A DNA stretch of 54,815 nt. It comes from Nitrospinaceae bacterium UBA7883 (GTDB taxonomy: Bacteria > Nitrospinota_A > UBA7883). Position numbers and translations under genes: made by a program. The stretch lies in the NCBI GenBank assembly GCA_002500605.1, contig DLRR01000022.1:1-54815 (forward strand). Reading direction: 5' to 3'. The first letter of the stretch is position 1. Every line of letters starts with the position of its first letter. This document shows positions 26,166-34,263 of the stretch, piece by piece. Below the pieces are notes generated by a model. It was not told the origin of the DNA. It saw nothing but the letters and a program-made list of their open reading frames with translations, and made no database searches.

Positions 26166-28235
26166 TTGCAAAAAGTCTCTGTTGTGAACAATTCATTAAA
26201 TTCAGAATTGGTAGATACATATGAGTTCGGATTGAACTACAAATGGTTTATTAGCCCATGGATTCTTTCCTTTTTTATTATTATTTTTGCCATAACCTGC
26301 TATTTATTCAGCATACCTGAGACATATGCATCAGCTTTTCTAGTTGCACCGCTCGTTGCTATAACTTTCCTAAATCCGTTCAATGGTTTAGTTTTAGTGT
26401 TACTTGCAGCTCCTTTTTTCCTTGGTGAATCTGGCTGGCATTATTATTGGATAATTGAAGTACTAGTTTATTCAACAGTGCTTTCTGCGATTTTTCATAA
26501 GTTTGTTTTGTTGCGCAATTATAAGCTAGTCATTTTGTGGCCGATGGCACTTCTTACTCTAAGTTCACTCTTCAGCTTACCAATTGATGGCAAGGAGTTT
26601 ATTTACGATTTTTGGGCAACATCACCAACAGACTTGTTTTGGCAATGGCTAGTCGCACACCCAGCACCAAAAGTTCACTACTTTAGAATATTCATGAACT
26701 CACTTACAGGAGTGATACTATTTTGGGTCGCATATAACTTTATTAAGGATGAATCACATAGAAAATTTACTTCTTTGGTATTATCTATGGCGGCGGTTGC
26801 TATATTTGTTTGTATTTGTGGCCTTGCCCTGTACTACAACTTGCTCACTGTTCCTGAAGGAACAATAAGCTACCTTTCGCTTTCTGTCGTTGGCCGATTT
26901 GGGGATTCGATTACTGCTTTTTCATTTGCGCTTCATTTCTTTGGACAATATTTACTATTAACACTGCCTTTTTTATTCTTTCTTCTGTTTGATAACTTAG
27001 GAAAGAATCATGTACTTTCTATAGTTGCTTTTTTATGCGTGGTTTTGTTCTCATTTTTGGTAATTCAAGGCGGGTTAAGAACTGCCACTGTGTTGTTATA
27101 CATTATCTTTTTAGTGATAAGTATTGCCTCAATGAAATTAGTTTTCGAGTTTGACTGGCACAAATATCCAAGGAACATTGTTATAGTTTTTATAACTGTT
27201 ATTATTTCAGGAGTTGGTTTAACGCTAACTCCAGCCTATGACCGAATATTAACCGAGCTGTTGCCAAACTATAATTCAACAGTATTGAATAACTTACACC
27301 AGTATATAGACGACCCGCTTTACTTTATGCGGGAGGGGATAAGCGAACCTCGGTTTTTTCTATGGCATACGGCCGTGCGCATGTTTTTATTTGCACCACT
27401 ACTGGGTATTGGGATGGGGCGTTTTACTCATTTGTTCACCGATTTCTATAACTCAGATTGGTATAATTGGCATGACATTGGGTTTGCTTCTGGGGCTACT
27501 GCACACTCAACATATTTTGAGATTCTTGCTAACCAAGGCCTGCTCGGTGTTCTTTTCTTTTCGGTGGTGCTCATATTGATAATCTCTGCAGCGCATAAAT
27601 CAATTAAGTCAACTCTTAACAGCAACAAGGCTTTAATATGGACTTTGCTGTCAGTTATCTTAATAGGAATGCTATTAGCCATAACACACCACGTGTTTCT
27701 TTGTAGGTCAATTGAGCTTTTGCTTTGGATTTCACTTGGAATGTTAGCTGGCACATGTTCACGTGAAATTGAAAATTTAAACTTTAGACAAACTCTTGTA
27801 AGAGGATCTTGTTTCTTGCTTATTATCGGTTTATTTGCGCAAATGTTTCTTATTTACGAACGACCGATTAGCAGAAATTATTCCACTGGATTCTACAACT
27901 GGGAATTACAACCAGATGGGAATGTTGATAGGTGGATGGGTAAAAGAGGTGTGGTAAATGTAAGAGGGGAAAATGGACTAGTCACACTTTTGGTGCGTTG
28001 CCCTTTGCCGGGTCTTTCTCATAATCCACAAAAAGTTACCGTTTGGTATGGAGGGCAAGTGAAAACGATCGAGTTTAGCAGTGACCAACTCAAGGTCATC
28101 AGTTTTAAACTCCCAATCGGTGCAGAAAATGCTGTGGTCAAGCTGGAATCAAAATATGTGTTCAATCCAGAGGAAAGTGGAGTAAGCGATGATTCTAGAG
28201 ATTTAGGTGTTATGCTTCGTTGGACTGGTGATTAG
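26166..28235 (+). CDS. Wzy/O-antigen-ligase-like membrane protein with C-terminal soluble domain
   Basis: This 689-residue inner-membrane protein has about eleven to thirteen helices up to residue 560. It then has a soluble C-terminal domain of about 120 residues (from NYSTGFYNWE). The larger periplasmic loop with LLGIGMGRFTHLF...HNxxxE-like ATAHSTYFEILANQGLLG (about 440-465) is the O-antigen ligase/Wzy signature. It probably polymerises or ligates the surface glycan. The C-terminal domain is unusual for Wzy proteins and may bind carbohydrate. The start is uncertain: TTG 26166, or GTG 26184; neither has a good ribosome site. Confidence 0.82.
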   Translation: MQKVSVVNNSLNSELVDTYEFGLNYKWFISPWILSFFIIIFAITCYLFSIPETYASAFLVAPLVAITFLNPFNGLVLVLLAAPFFLGESGWHYYWIIEVLVYSTVLSAIFHKFVLLRNYKLVILWPMALLTLSSLFSLPIDGKEFIYDFWATSPTDLFWQWLVAHPAPKVHYFRIFMNSLTGVILFWVAYNFIKDESHRKFTSLVLSMAAVAIFVCICGLALYYNLLTVPEGTISYLSLSVVGRFGDSITAFSFALHFFGQYLLLTLPFLFFLLFDNLGKNHVLSIVAFLCVVLFSFLVIQGGLRTATVLLYIIFLVISIASMKLVFEFDWHKYPRNIVIVFITVIISGVGLTLTPAYDRILTELLPNYNSTVLNNLHQYIDDPLYFMREGISEPRFFLWHTAVRMFLFAPLLGIGMGRFTHLFTDFYNSDWYNWHDIGFASGATAHSTYFEILANQGLLGVLFFSVVLILIISAAHKSIKSTLNSNKALIWTLLSVILIGMLLAITHHVFLCRSIELLLWISLGMLAGTCSREIENLNFRQTLVRGSCFLLIIGLFAQMFLIYERPISRNYSTGFYNWELQPDGNVDRWMGKRGVVNVRGENGLVTLLVRCPLPGLSHNPQKVTVWYGGQVKTIEFSSDQLKVISFKLPIGAENAVVKLESKYVFNPEESGVSDDSRDLGVMLRWTGD

Positions 28236-28398
28236 TAAGTTTAGCAGTGCCACATTCGTGGACATTCACTTTTTATTTAGTTGTATACATATCCGTTTGC
28301 CTTTTTCGCCAAGGATAACATATACTCAGTGAAAGTTAATACCTAAATTAATTTTTTAACTTGAACAACTAATAAAAACTGTTTGTTTCGGAGGCAAT

Positions 28399-29052
28399 GT
28401 GTTTGCAAGGCTGTTATTTCTTAGGTTAGTCACTCCATTGGTTTGGCGAAAGTCAAAAACACGCTTGGAAAAAAGTATTGAGTTGTTTGCTGTCACAGAA
28501 TCTGATAGTGGCTGGCAGATTTTATATGCACTAAAAAAGGTTAGCAACTTAAAGTTCCGAGCTTTGATGTTTCAGCATGCACTAGAAGAATTTTATCATG
28601 GAGATCAATTTCATGAAGCAAGATTGCGGTGTGGTGGGTTGAGGCATCTCAATGGCCAACATACGAGGACTGTTCTTTTTGCTCCAGAGCAAAAAGGTAG
28701 AGGTATAAAAGAGTTTTTGGCCTACGCTCATGTAGGTGAATTCGATGTTATGAGCCAATTTAGCGCATATGCCAATGCTGCTGGAAATCACCACTCACGT
28801 GAGCACTTTGAGAATTTCCAGATAGATGAAAAACAACATGCAAAGTTGACTTTCGTATTGCTAAAAAAAGTAGTGGGATCCACGACTAAGGCCAAATTAG
28901 CGGTTTTGAAAGCAAGGTTTACAAGGCTAAAAGAATCGTGGATTCACTTTGGTGAGTGGTTTGGACAACTAAACGTTTCTTTAATACTAGGCGCCCTGTA
29001 TTTTTTGTTTGGCCCTTTAGTATACTTTGGTTGTAAAGCTCGACTGAAATAA
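28399..29052 (+). CDS. Ferritin-like (putative di-iron) protein with C-terminal membrane segment
   Basis: This 217-residue protein has two ExxH pairs, E64-F-Y-H67 and E144-K-Q-H147, in helical surroundings. That spacing resembles ferritin-like di-iron oxygenases and related folds. A hydrophobic stretch near residues 193-212 could anchor it to the membrane. The GTG start at 28399 follows GGAGG by four bases. I do not recognise a precise family. It sits between the polymerase and the second carbamoyltransferase, so it might oxidise a glycan precursor or lipid. That is inference; the metal has not been shown. Confidence 0.6.
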   Translation: MFARLLFLRLVTPLVWRKSKTRLEKSIELFAVTESDSGWQILYALKKVSNLKFRALMFQHALEEFYHGDQFHEARLRCGGLRHLNGQHTRTVLFAPEQKGRGIKEFLAYAHVGEFDVMSQFSAYANAAGNHHSREHFENFQIDEKQHAKLTFVLLKKVVGSTTKAKLAVLKARFTRLKESWIHFGEWFGQLNVSLILGALYFLFGPLVYFGCKARLK

Positions 29053-29153
29053 TCACCAGCTATTTACTTTTGCAATTACTATAACGGTTGATCTTTTCTT
29101 TGTGGGATAGAATTGGTTCGTTATCAAAATTTTGCCAGGTTTGAAATCAAGTA

Positions 29154-30986
29154 ATGAATATATTAGGTATTTCAGCTTTCTGCAAAGATTCTTCGGCAGT
29201 TATTATCTCTGACAACAAAGTGGTGGCCGCAGCATCCCAAGAACGTTATTCATGGCTTCGGCACGATTCTAACTTTCCAGGTCATGCGATAGACTACTGT
29301 CTAAGGCAAGCTAAAATTGAAAAAAACATGCTTGATGCAGTTGTATACTTTGAAGATCCTAACTCTTGCATTGTAAGGGACCTTTCTTCTCTTTTCGCTT
29401 CATTTCCAAGTTCAAGGAAGAGCTTTACATCTGTAATAAAGGGTTGGCTGACAAGAAAGTTATGGATAAAAAACAGTATTAGTGATTATTTAGGCCTTCT
29501 TCCTGACAAAATTCACTATACGCAACATATGCAGAACCACGCTAACCTCGCTTATTTTGAATCAAATTTTGATAATGCAGATATTCTTATTGTTGATGGG
29601 GTCGGTGAGTGGGAATGTACTTCCACTTGGTCGGGGAAATTAACAAAAGATAACTCTATCGAGATAAAAAAAATTAGCTCAATTAACTATCCTCACTCTT
29701 TAGGTTTAGTTATAGAAGCATTTGGTAGATATCTTGGTTTCCCCAAACATGAGGGGGCTTACCATTTGGCAGCTCTTTCTGCTTTTGGTTCTCCACGGTA
29801 CCAAGAGAAAATCAAGAAGATCATTATGTTAAAAGAAGATGGTTCCTACAGCATTGACCAAAATTACTTTCAATTTCATGATACCGAATCTATCCATTTT
29901 ACACAGACATTCCTTAACGAATTTGGTTCACCATCTAGCTTAGACATGCCTATTGCTTATGATTATTTAAATGGTAAAGATGGGGAATGCTCCTCCAATC
30001 CAGACGATGAACGATTTGCCGATATTGCTGCAAGTTTACAGGCAGTGCTTGAGGATACTATTGTCGCCATAGCTAATGAAATGAATAAAAACTCAAGCAA
30101 TGAAAACCTTTGCTTTACAGGTGATGTGGCCGAAAATCCATTAATCGTCAAAGTTTTAAAGGATCGCACTGCATATAACAATATTTATACACCATTTGAT
30201 CCATGTGACAATGGAGCAGTTCTGGGGGCCGCTTTAGGATTTAACTATTACAACAACAATACTGAAAAAAAAGTATTTTCTTACAAGCCTTATTTAGGTG
30301 AACAACACGATGAGGGTAATGATATTAAGATGTTAAAATATTTTAATATTGGGAAGGGTCGTAACTTTGCTAGCGATGGTGCTTATCCAGCCTATGACGT
30401 AAATTTGGATATTTGCAAACACGAAAAGTTTCAGGATGTATTAGCTGAAACAGCAGAAAATCTAAAGAATGGAAAAATAGTTGGATGGTATCAGGGGCGC
30501 TTTGAATTTTCCCAACATACTTTTGGGAATAGGGCGATATTAGTTGACCCTTCCAATGTCGCTGCCGTTAGCCAGATGCGCAACATTTTAAAGAATAAAC
30601 CTTCGTATCTACCGTTTGGACTTTCTATCACGCCAGAGGGTTTTGCAGAATACCTTGGAAATGACCTAGATGAGTTGTGTGGAATGAGGTGGGGTCAAAT
30701 GCCGTTAGAAGTTAGCGGAAAGGTAAAGGAAAAGTTTAGGGGAGTCGTTAACTCTAATAACACAATACTGCCTCATATATGTCATAAAGAAGATAATGAA
30801 AAATATTACATGCTTTTGCAAGAACTTCAGAAAAATGGCGGAATTCCAGCTGTAGCCTACTCATCACTTAATGAACAGTTATTTCCCGTTGCAAGTGATC
30901 CTTCCGATGCTCTTATGGTATTTGTGCGAACCGGGATTGAAATAATGGTAATAAATCATCATATTATTAAGAAAGAGAGAAAATGA
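29154..30986 (+). CDS. Degenerate NodU/CmcH-type carbamoyltransferase (module B, likely pseudoenzyme)
   Basis: This 610-residue paralogue aligns along its full length with the product at 23201 and opens MNILGISAF. Metal-site residues are kept: His125, His129, Asp148 (VDGVGEW) and Asp352. Other conserved parts are changed. HDS becomes KDS (Lys11), GGVALN becomes GDVAEN, FGPRALG becomes FSQHTFG, and NTSFNVRGEP becomes YSSLNEQLFP. It has therefore probably lost carbamoyl-adenylate chemistry but kept the fold, with no frameshift or stop. It overlaps the next gene (DUF5989) by four bases. A regulatory or scaffold role, or a different substrate, is possible. Confidence 0.85.
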   Translation: MNILGISAFCKDSSAVIISDNKVVAAASQERYSWLRHDSNFPGHAIDYCLRQAKIEKNMLDAVVYFEDPNSCIVRDLSSLFASFPSSRKSFTSVIKGWLTRKLWIKNSISDYLGLLPDKIHYTQHMQNHANLAYFESNFDNADILIVDGVGEWECTSTWSGKLTKDNSIEIKKISSINYPHSLGLVIEAFGRYLGFPKHEGAYHLAALSAFGSPRYQEKIKKIIMLKEDGSYSIDQNYFQFHDTESIHFTQTFLNEFGSPSSLDMPIAYDYLNGKDGECSSNPDDERFADIAASLQAVLEDTIVAIANEMNKNSSNENLCFTGDVAENPLIVKVLKDRTAYNNIYTPFDPCDNGAVLGAALGFNYYNNNTEKKVFSYKPYLGEQHDEGNDIKMLKYFNIGKGRNFASDGAYPAYDVNLDICKHEKFQDVLAETAENLKNGKIVGWYQGRFEFSQHTFGNRAILVDPSNVAAVSQMRNILKNKPSYLPFGLSITPEGFAEYLGNDLDELCGMRWGQMPLEVSGKVKEKFRGVVNSNNTILPHICHKEDNEKYYMLLQELQKNGGIPAVAYSSLNEQLFPVASDPSDALMVFVRTGIEIMVINHHIIKKERK

Positions 30987-31204
30987 GTGATAATAAAGTC
31001 AACAAGGGTAGGCCGTGGTACTCTAAAGTAGCGGTTTTATTATCGATAATGGCGGAAACCAGCATTCGACTAATAAAAATACTTAGACAAGAGCGGTTAG
31101 GAATGATGGTTCCACTCGTAGTACTATTGGTGCTTATAAGTGCAATTCTCGCTTTCCTTGCAATGGTTCCGGCAATTGCGCCTTTTGTATACCCATTGTT
31201 CTAA
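30983..31204 (+). CDS. DUF5989-family small membrane protein (module B)
   Basis: This 73-residue protein has a charged N-terminus, one membrane helix (about 44-64) and the DUF5989 ending MVPAIAPFVYPLF. It is longer at the N-terminus than the module A copy. Its ATG lies inside the end of the degenerate carbamoyltransferase (4-base overlap), so the two are made together. That a DUF5989 protein is kept beside a catalytically altered carbamoyltransferase argues that the pair acts as a complex. Confidence 0.75.
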   Translation: MSDNKVNKGRPWYSKVAVLLSIMAETSIRLIKILRQERLGMMVPLVVLLVLISAILAFLAMVPAIAPFVYPLF

Positions 31205-31324
31205 AGTAGAATGGCTTTCTTACAAGCGAAACAAGAATATTAATTGTTTTCCATTCGTTAGTTGAGATGGGTGCTATTGACTAAGGGTTAACTTCTGAGG
31301 TCAAGTTGGACCTAAATACACTTT

Positions 31325-31346
31325 GAGAACCGGTTCTGAGGTTCTC
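31325..31346 (+). promoter_or_regulatory. Inverted-repeat cluster before the SGNH genes
   Basis: GAGAACC at 31325-31331 pairs with GGTTCTC at 31340-31346, and inside this AGAACCGGTTCT (31326-31337) is a perfect 12-bp palindrome. The element ends 22 bases before the ATG at 31369. It could be a repressor site or an mRNA hairpin over the ribosome site. No second copy was noticed in the window. Confidence 0.35.
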
Positions 31347-31368
31347 ATTCGAAGGCTGACCCAAGATA

Positions 31369-32463
31369 ATGAACAAAGCTTTATTTTATAAGTTTACATT
31401 ACTAATACTAGTATTTTGTGTAGTTGGTGAAGTTGCACTCCGCATAATCCACGATAACAATAAGCCTTTTGTGCCTAGTGTTACAAAGGACCTCATTCCA
31501 ACTTTGCCACATAATTCTGATTTTTATTCTGAATTTAATGGACACAAAAGCACAAGGTATGTCACTGGTTTACTTGGCCAGCGGGTGGCGTCAACGGAAT
31601 TACGCGAAGTGAAATGTGAATTATGCATATTTGTTCTTGGCGATAATCAAGCTTTAGGTTGGGGTATAGATTACCAAAACACCTTGGGAGCTATATTAGC
31701 TAACAGTTTACTTGGCGATGGTGGCAAATCACGTATTTTAGCCTCTCCACGACTCGACCCGGAACTGGCGCGCTTTTTAGTTCAAAGCTACCGAAAAAAA
31801 TTCCATGATGAACAATTAATCTCAATTTTTATTCTAAATTTAGCCAATGACCTTGATGAAATGTTTATTGGAAGGCAGGCTATGTTTGATATCAATGTTA
31901 ACTGGTTGTCGATGAACAGTTTTTTGTATATGTATCTGATAATGGGACAAGACACAATATTCAATAGAGTTTCATCGATTCCGATGGGTGCTACTCCTAT
32001 CTTTTCTGCTCTAAACGCTGATGAACACGAAAACTTTATTTATAATGCAGTAAGCTCTATCACCAAAACAGTGCATAGCATGCCACAGGCCAAAAATAAT
32101 ATTATTGTAATTACGCCATCGAGTGAGCAACTGCTATATTCAATCTATAAAAAACTAAATATCAATTTAAATTCCAAGGCTGACTATTTAAAAGGAAGGA
32201 ATAACAATTCTGATATTCTCACGGCAAATAGGCAGTCGATAGGTAATATTAAGCGGTCGGCGGAAATTATGGAGAAAGTTGAGAAACTGATAGAGCAACA
32301 ACTTCGACCGAAAGGATTTCAAGTTATTAGATTGTCAAAGCATCTTCATGAAAGAGAAGATCTTGTAAAGTATATAAATGCTAGCAATAGCCATCTAACA
32401 GAGAGAGGAAATGCGCTGATTGCTAATATAATCCAACAATTGCTGAGAAGTCATAATCCTTAG
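31369..32463 (+). CDS. Inactive-looking SGNH-fold membrane-anchored protein
   Basis: This 364-residue protein has an N-terminal signal anchor (about 7-25) and an extracytoplasmic SGNH hydrolase-like domain. It resembles the next gene's product, but the catalytic block GDS is GDN (Asn93, in LGDNQALGWG). The C-terminal D-x-H is N-S-H (Asn340, His342, in SNSHLTERG). Both the nucleophile and the acid are gone, so it should not hydrolyse esters. It may bind glycan or assist the partner encoded 27 bases downstream. Related SGNH proteins often act as acetyl- or acyl-transfer partners in polysaccharide clusters. Confidence 0.7.
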   Translation: MNKALFYKFTLLILVFCVVGEVALRIIHDNNKPFVPSVTKDLIPTLPHNSDFYSEFNGHKSTRYVTGLLGQRVASTELREVKCELCIFVLGDNQALGWGIDYQNTLGAILANSLLGDGGKSRILASPRLDPELARFLVQSYRKKFHDEQLISIFILNLANDLDEMFIGRQAMFDINVNWLSMNSFLYMYLIMGQDTIFNRVSSIPMGATPIFSALNADEHENFIYNAVSSITKTVHSMPQAKNNIIVITPSSEQLLYSIYKKLNINLNSKADYLKGRNNNSDILTANRQSIGNIKRSAEIMEKVEKLIEQQLRPKGFQVIRLSKHLHEREDLVKYINASNSHLTERGNALIANIIQQLLRSHNP

Positions 32464-32490
32464 AAACAAAGTCTGTATGGATGGGGTGGA

Positions 32491-33486
32491 ATGAAATATC
32501 TTACTTTTTTCCTAGTTTATATTATGCCAACCATGATTTTACTGGGGGTAATTGAAGGAGGATTAGCATTATATTTAAGCGGTAACAAGTTGGCATGCCC
32601 TATGTTTCACAAATCTGACTCTGAGACTGGATACACCATGTTGCCAAACATAAAAGTATCATGTCTGCAAGCTGGTCGCTTCGTGAGCATTGAAACAGGG
32701 CCAGAAGGTAAACGTATAACGCCCAACTCTCCTACAACAAACTTTAGCTATACTATCCACTTGGTTGGTGATTCTCAGGTACTTGGATGGGGATTGGAAA
32801 ACAACCAGACTTTGGCTTATTGGATACAAAAACAAATGGGCAATAAGTACAAGCTTATCAACCATGGTGTTCCTGGCTATGGACCGCATGCTTATGTTGG
32901 AGTGTTGGACGATATTCCTTCTGGTGATCTAGTAATAGTAACTCAAACAGAAGTGAATGATCTTACCGATGCATTTTATGACAAGCCGTCAGCAAAGATT
33001 CATTGCAATTACTTGACTGCCACAGCACTTGGGCAGAACATGCCCTGCTGGTTTCTCAACTCTAAGATTTTTCAAGCTGTTTCTACGCTTCACAAGGAAT
33101 ATTTACAGCGGATAAAACCGTTACCGATAGGATTTAACGCAAAAGCCTATGTGGCGGCTAAGACGTTGCGAAACAGGATGGATCTTCTTTATAAAAAACA
33201 TGTACGCACTAGGAACAAAAATATTCTCTTTGCAACAATTCCTTGGGATGGGTCAATAGATAAGGACAAATTACCTCACTATCATCCTAAAATTAGAGAA
33301 CCCCTAAACTTGGTTAGTACTATTGATGAATTTAAGCTAAAAGATCGAATATTGGCACTTCCAAGTCCTGAAACATTATTTTTCAAAACAGACTTCCATT
33401 TATCGTCTGAAGGTGCAAAGGCCGTTGCAGGAATTATAGTAAATGCTTTGCTAACAGCGCCAAAAGATTTTTCTCAAGATGATTAA
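32491..33486 (+). CDS. SGNH/GDSL-family protein, membrane-anchored
   Basis: This 331-residue protein has one N-terminal helix (about 4-24) and an SGNH domain. Catalytic blocks are complete: GDSQVLGWG with Ser95, the Gly block NHGVPGYGPHA, the Asn block TEVNDLTDA, and TDFHLSSEG with Asp301 and His303. Such proteins remove or transfer acyl groups on exported polysaccharides. GGGTGGA before the ATG is a good ribosome site. It is paired with the inactive SGNH protein before it and belongs to the second carbamoyltransferase module. Confidence 0.78.
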   Translation: MKYLTFFLVYIMPTMILLGVIEGGLALYLSGNKLACPMFHKSDSETGYTMLPNIKVSCLQAGRFVSIETGPEGKRITPNSPTTNFSYTIHLVGDSQVLGWGLENNQTLAYWIQKQMGNKYKLINHGVPGYGPHAYVGVLDDIPSGDLVIVTQTEVNDLTDAFYDKPSAKIHCNYLTATALGQNMPCWFLNSKIFQAVSTLHKEYLQRIKPLPIGFNAKAYVAAKTLRNRMDLLYKKHVRTRNKNILFATIPWDGSIDKDKLPHYHPKIREPLNLVSTIDEFKLKDRILALPSPETLFFKTDFHLSSEGAKAVAGIIVNALLTAPKDFSQDD

Positions 33487-33677
33487 GAAATCAATGCAAC
33501 AACTAGCAAATTTTGTTGCCGGTAAAGATATAGGGCTTTATATATTAATAAAAGCTTTACTTTAATAAGTCTCATTAAAATATTGAAAAACAAAAAGTTG
33601 TATTATTATATTAAGATGGTTACTGCGGTTCAGTCAACACTTCTTGTTTAATTTACAAGGAACCAATATTCAATATA

Positions 33678-33694
33678 TACTCATAGCATGAGTA
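33678..33694. promoter_or_regulatory. Palindromic operator candidate before the NusG-family gene
   Basis: TACTCAT-AGC-ATGAGTA is a perfect 7-3-7 palindrome just upstream of the chosen GTG start of the NusG-family gene (33706). The core CTCAT-N3-ATGAG recurs at 40112-40124 in the asnB-regulator intergenic region. This suggests one regulator binds both, perhaps the winged-helix protein encoded at 40310. Confidence 0.5.
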
Positions 33695-33705
33695 AAGAAG
33701 GTAAT

Positions 33706-34218
33706 GTGCCAGATTTAGTTTGGTATGCCGCTTATGTAAGGTTCAGAAATGAATTTAAGGTGGCAGAGCTTATTCAGGAAAAACTTGGGTTGGAAACTTG
33801 TGTTCCCACATTTAAAGTCTGGCGTAAGAATAGAAACTCGCGAGAGACTTTGGAAAAACCGATGTTAGAAACGTACGTTTTTTTTAAAGCGAACATTGAG
33901 CACCTTAACTTAAAATCATTTTATATGATAAATGGCATTATTAACCTAGTAAGGTTAGCTGGTAAAGCTGCCGTCATTCCTGAAGAAGAAATTGCAACGC
34001 TAAGAATTCTGGGGTCTTCCGGTAGCCCAGTACACGAAGTGGAATACAAAAAACTTAAAGCGAATCAAAAGATACAAGTGTGCGATGGCCCGCTTAAAGG
34101 TGCAATAGGTACGTTTCTAAGATCTGATGAACATACTGGAAGACTGATTGTTAGCGTTGATATCTTTCAACGATCTCTTCAGACACAAGTCGAAGCAAGC
34201 TTTGTTAAAGAGTTTTAA
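33706..34218 (+). CDS. NusG-family antiterminator (UpxY/RfaH-type)
   Basis: This is a specialised NusG paralogue. An N-terminal NGN domain (VWYAAYVRFRNEFKVAE...) is followed by a C-terminal KOW segment (GPLKGAIGTF near residue 125). Such proteins let RNA polymerase read through long polysaccharide operons. The GTG at 33706 is preferred: GAAGG stands four bases before it, whereas the upstream ATG at 33688 has no ribosome site and lies inside the palindrome at 33678. The longer form would add six residues. It leads the plus-strand run with GT4 and the UDP-sugar dehydrogenase. Confidence 0.85.
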   Translation: MPDLVWYAAYVRFRNEFKVAELIQEKLGLETCVPTFKVWRKNRNSRETLEKPMLETYVFFKANIEHLNLKSFYMINGIINLVRLAGKAAVIPEEEIATLRILGSSGSPVHEVEYKKLKANQKIQVCDGPLKGAIGTFLRSDEHTGRLIVSVDIFQRSLQTQVEASFVKEF

Positions 34219-34263
34219 ATATACTACTCTATTTTATGGTGCTAATTATGCTCGGTCAGCAAA

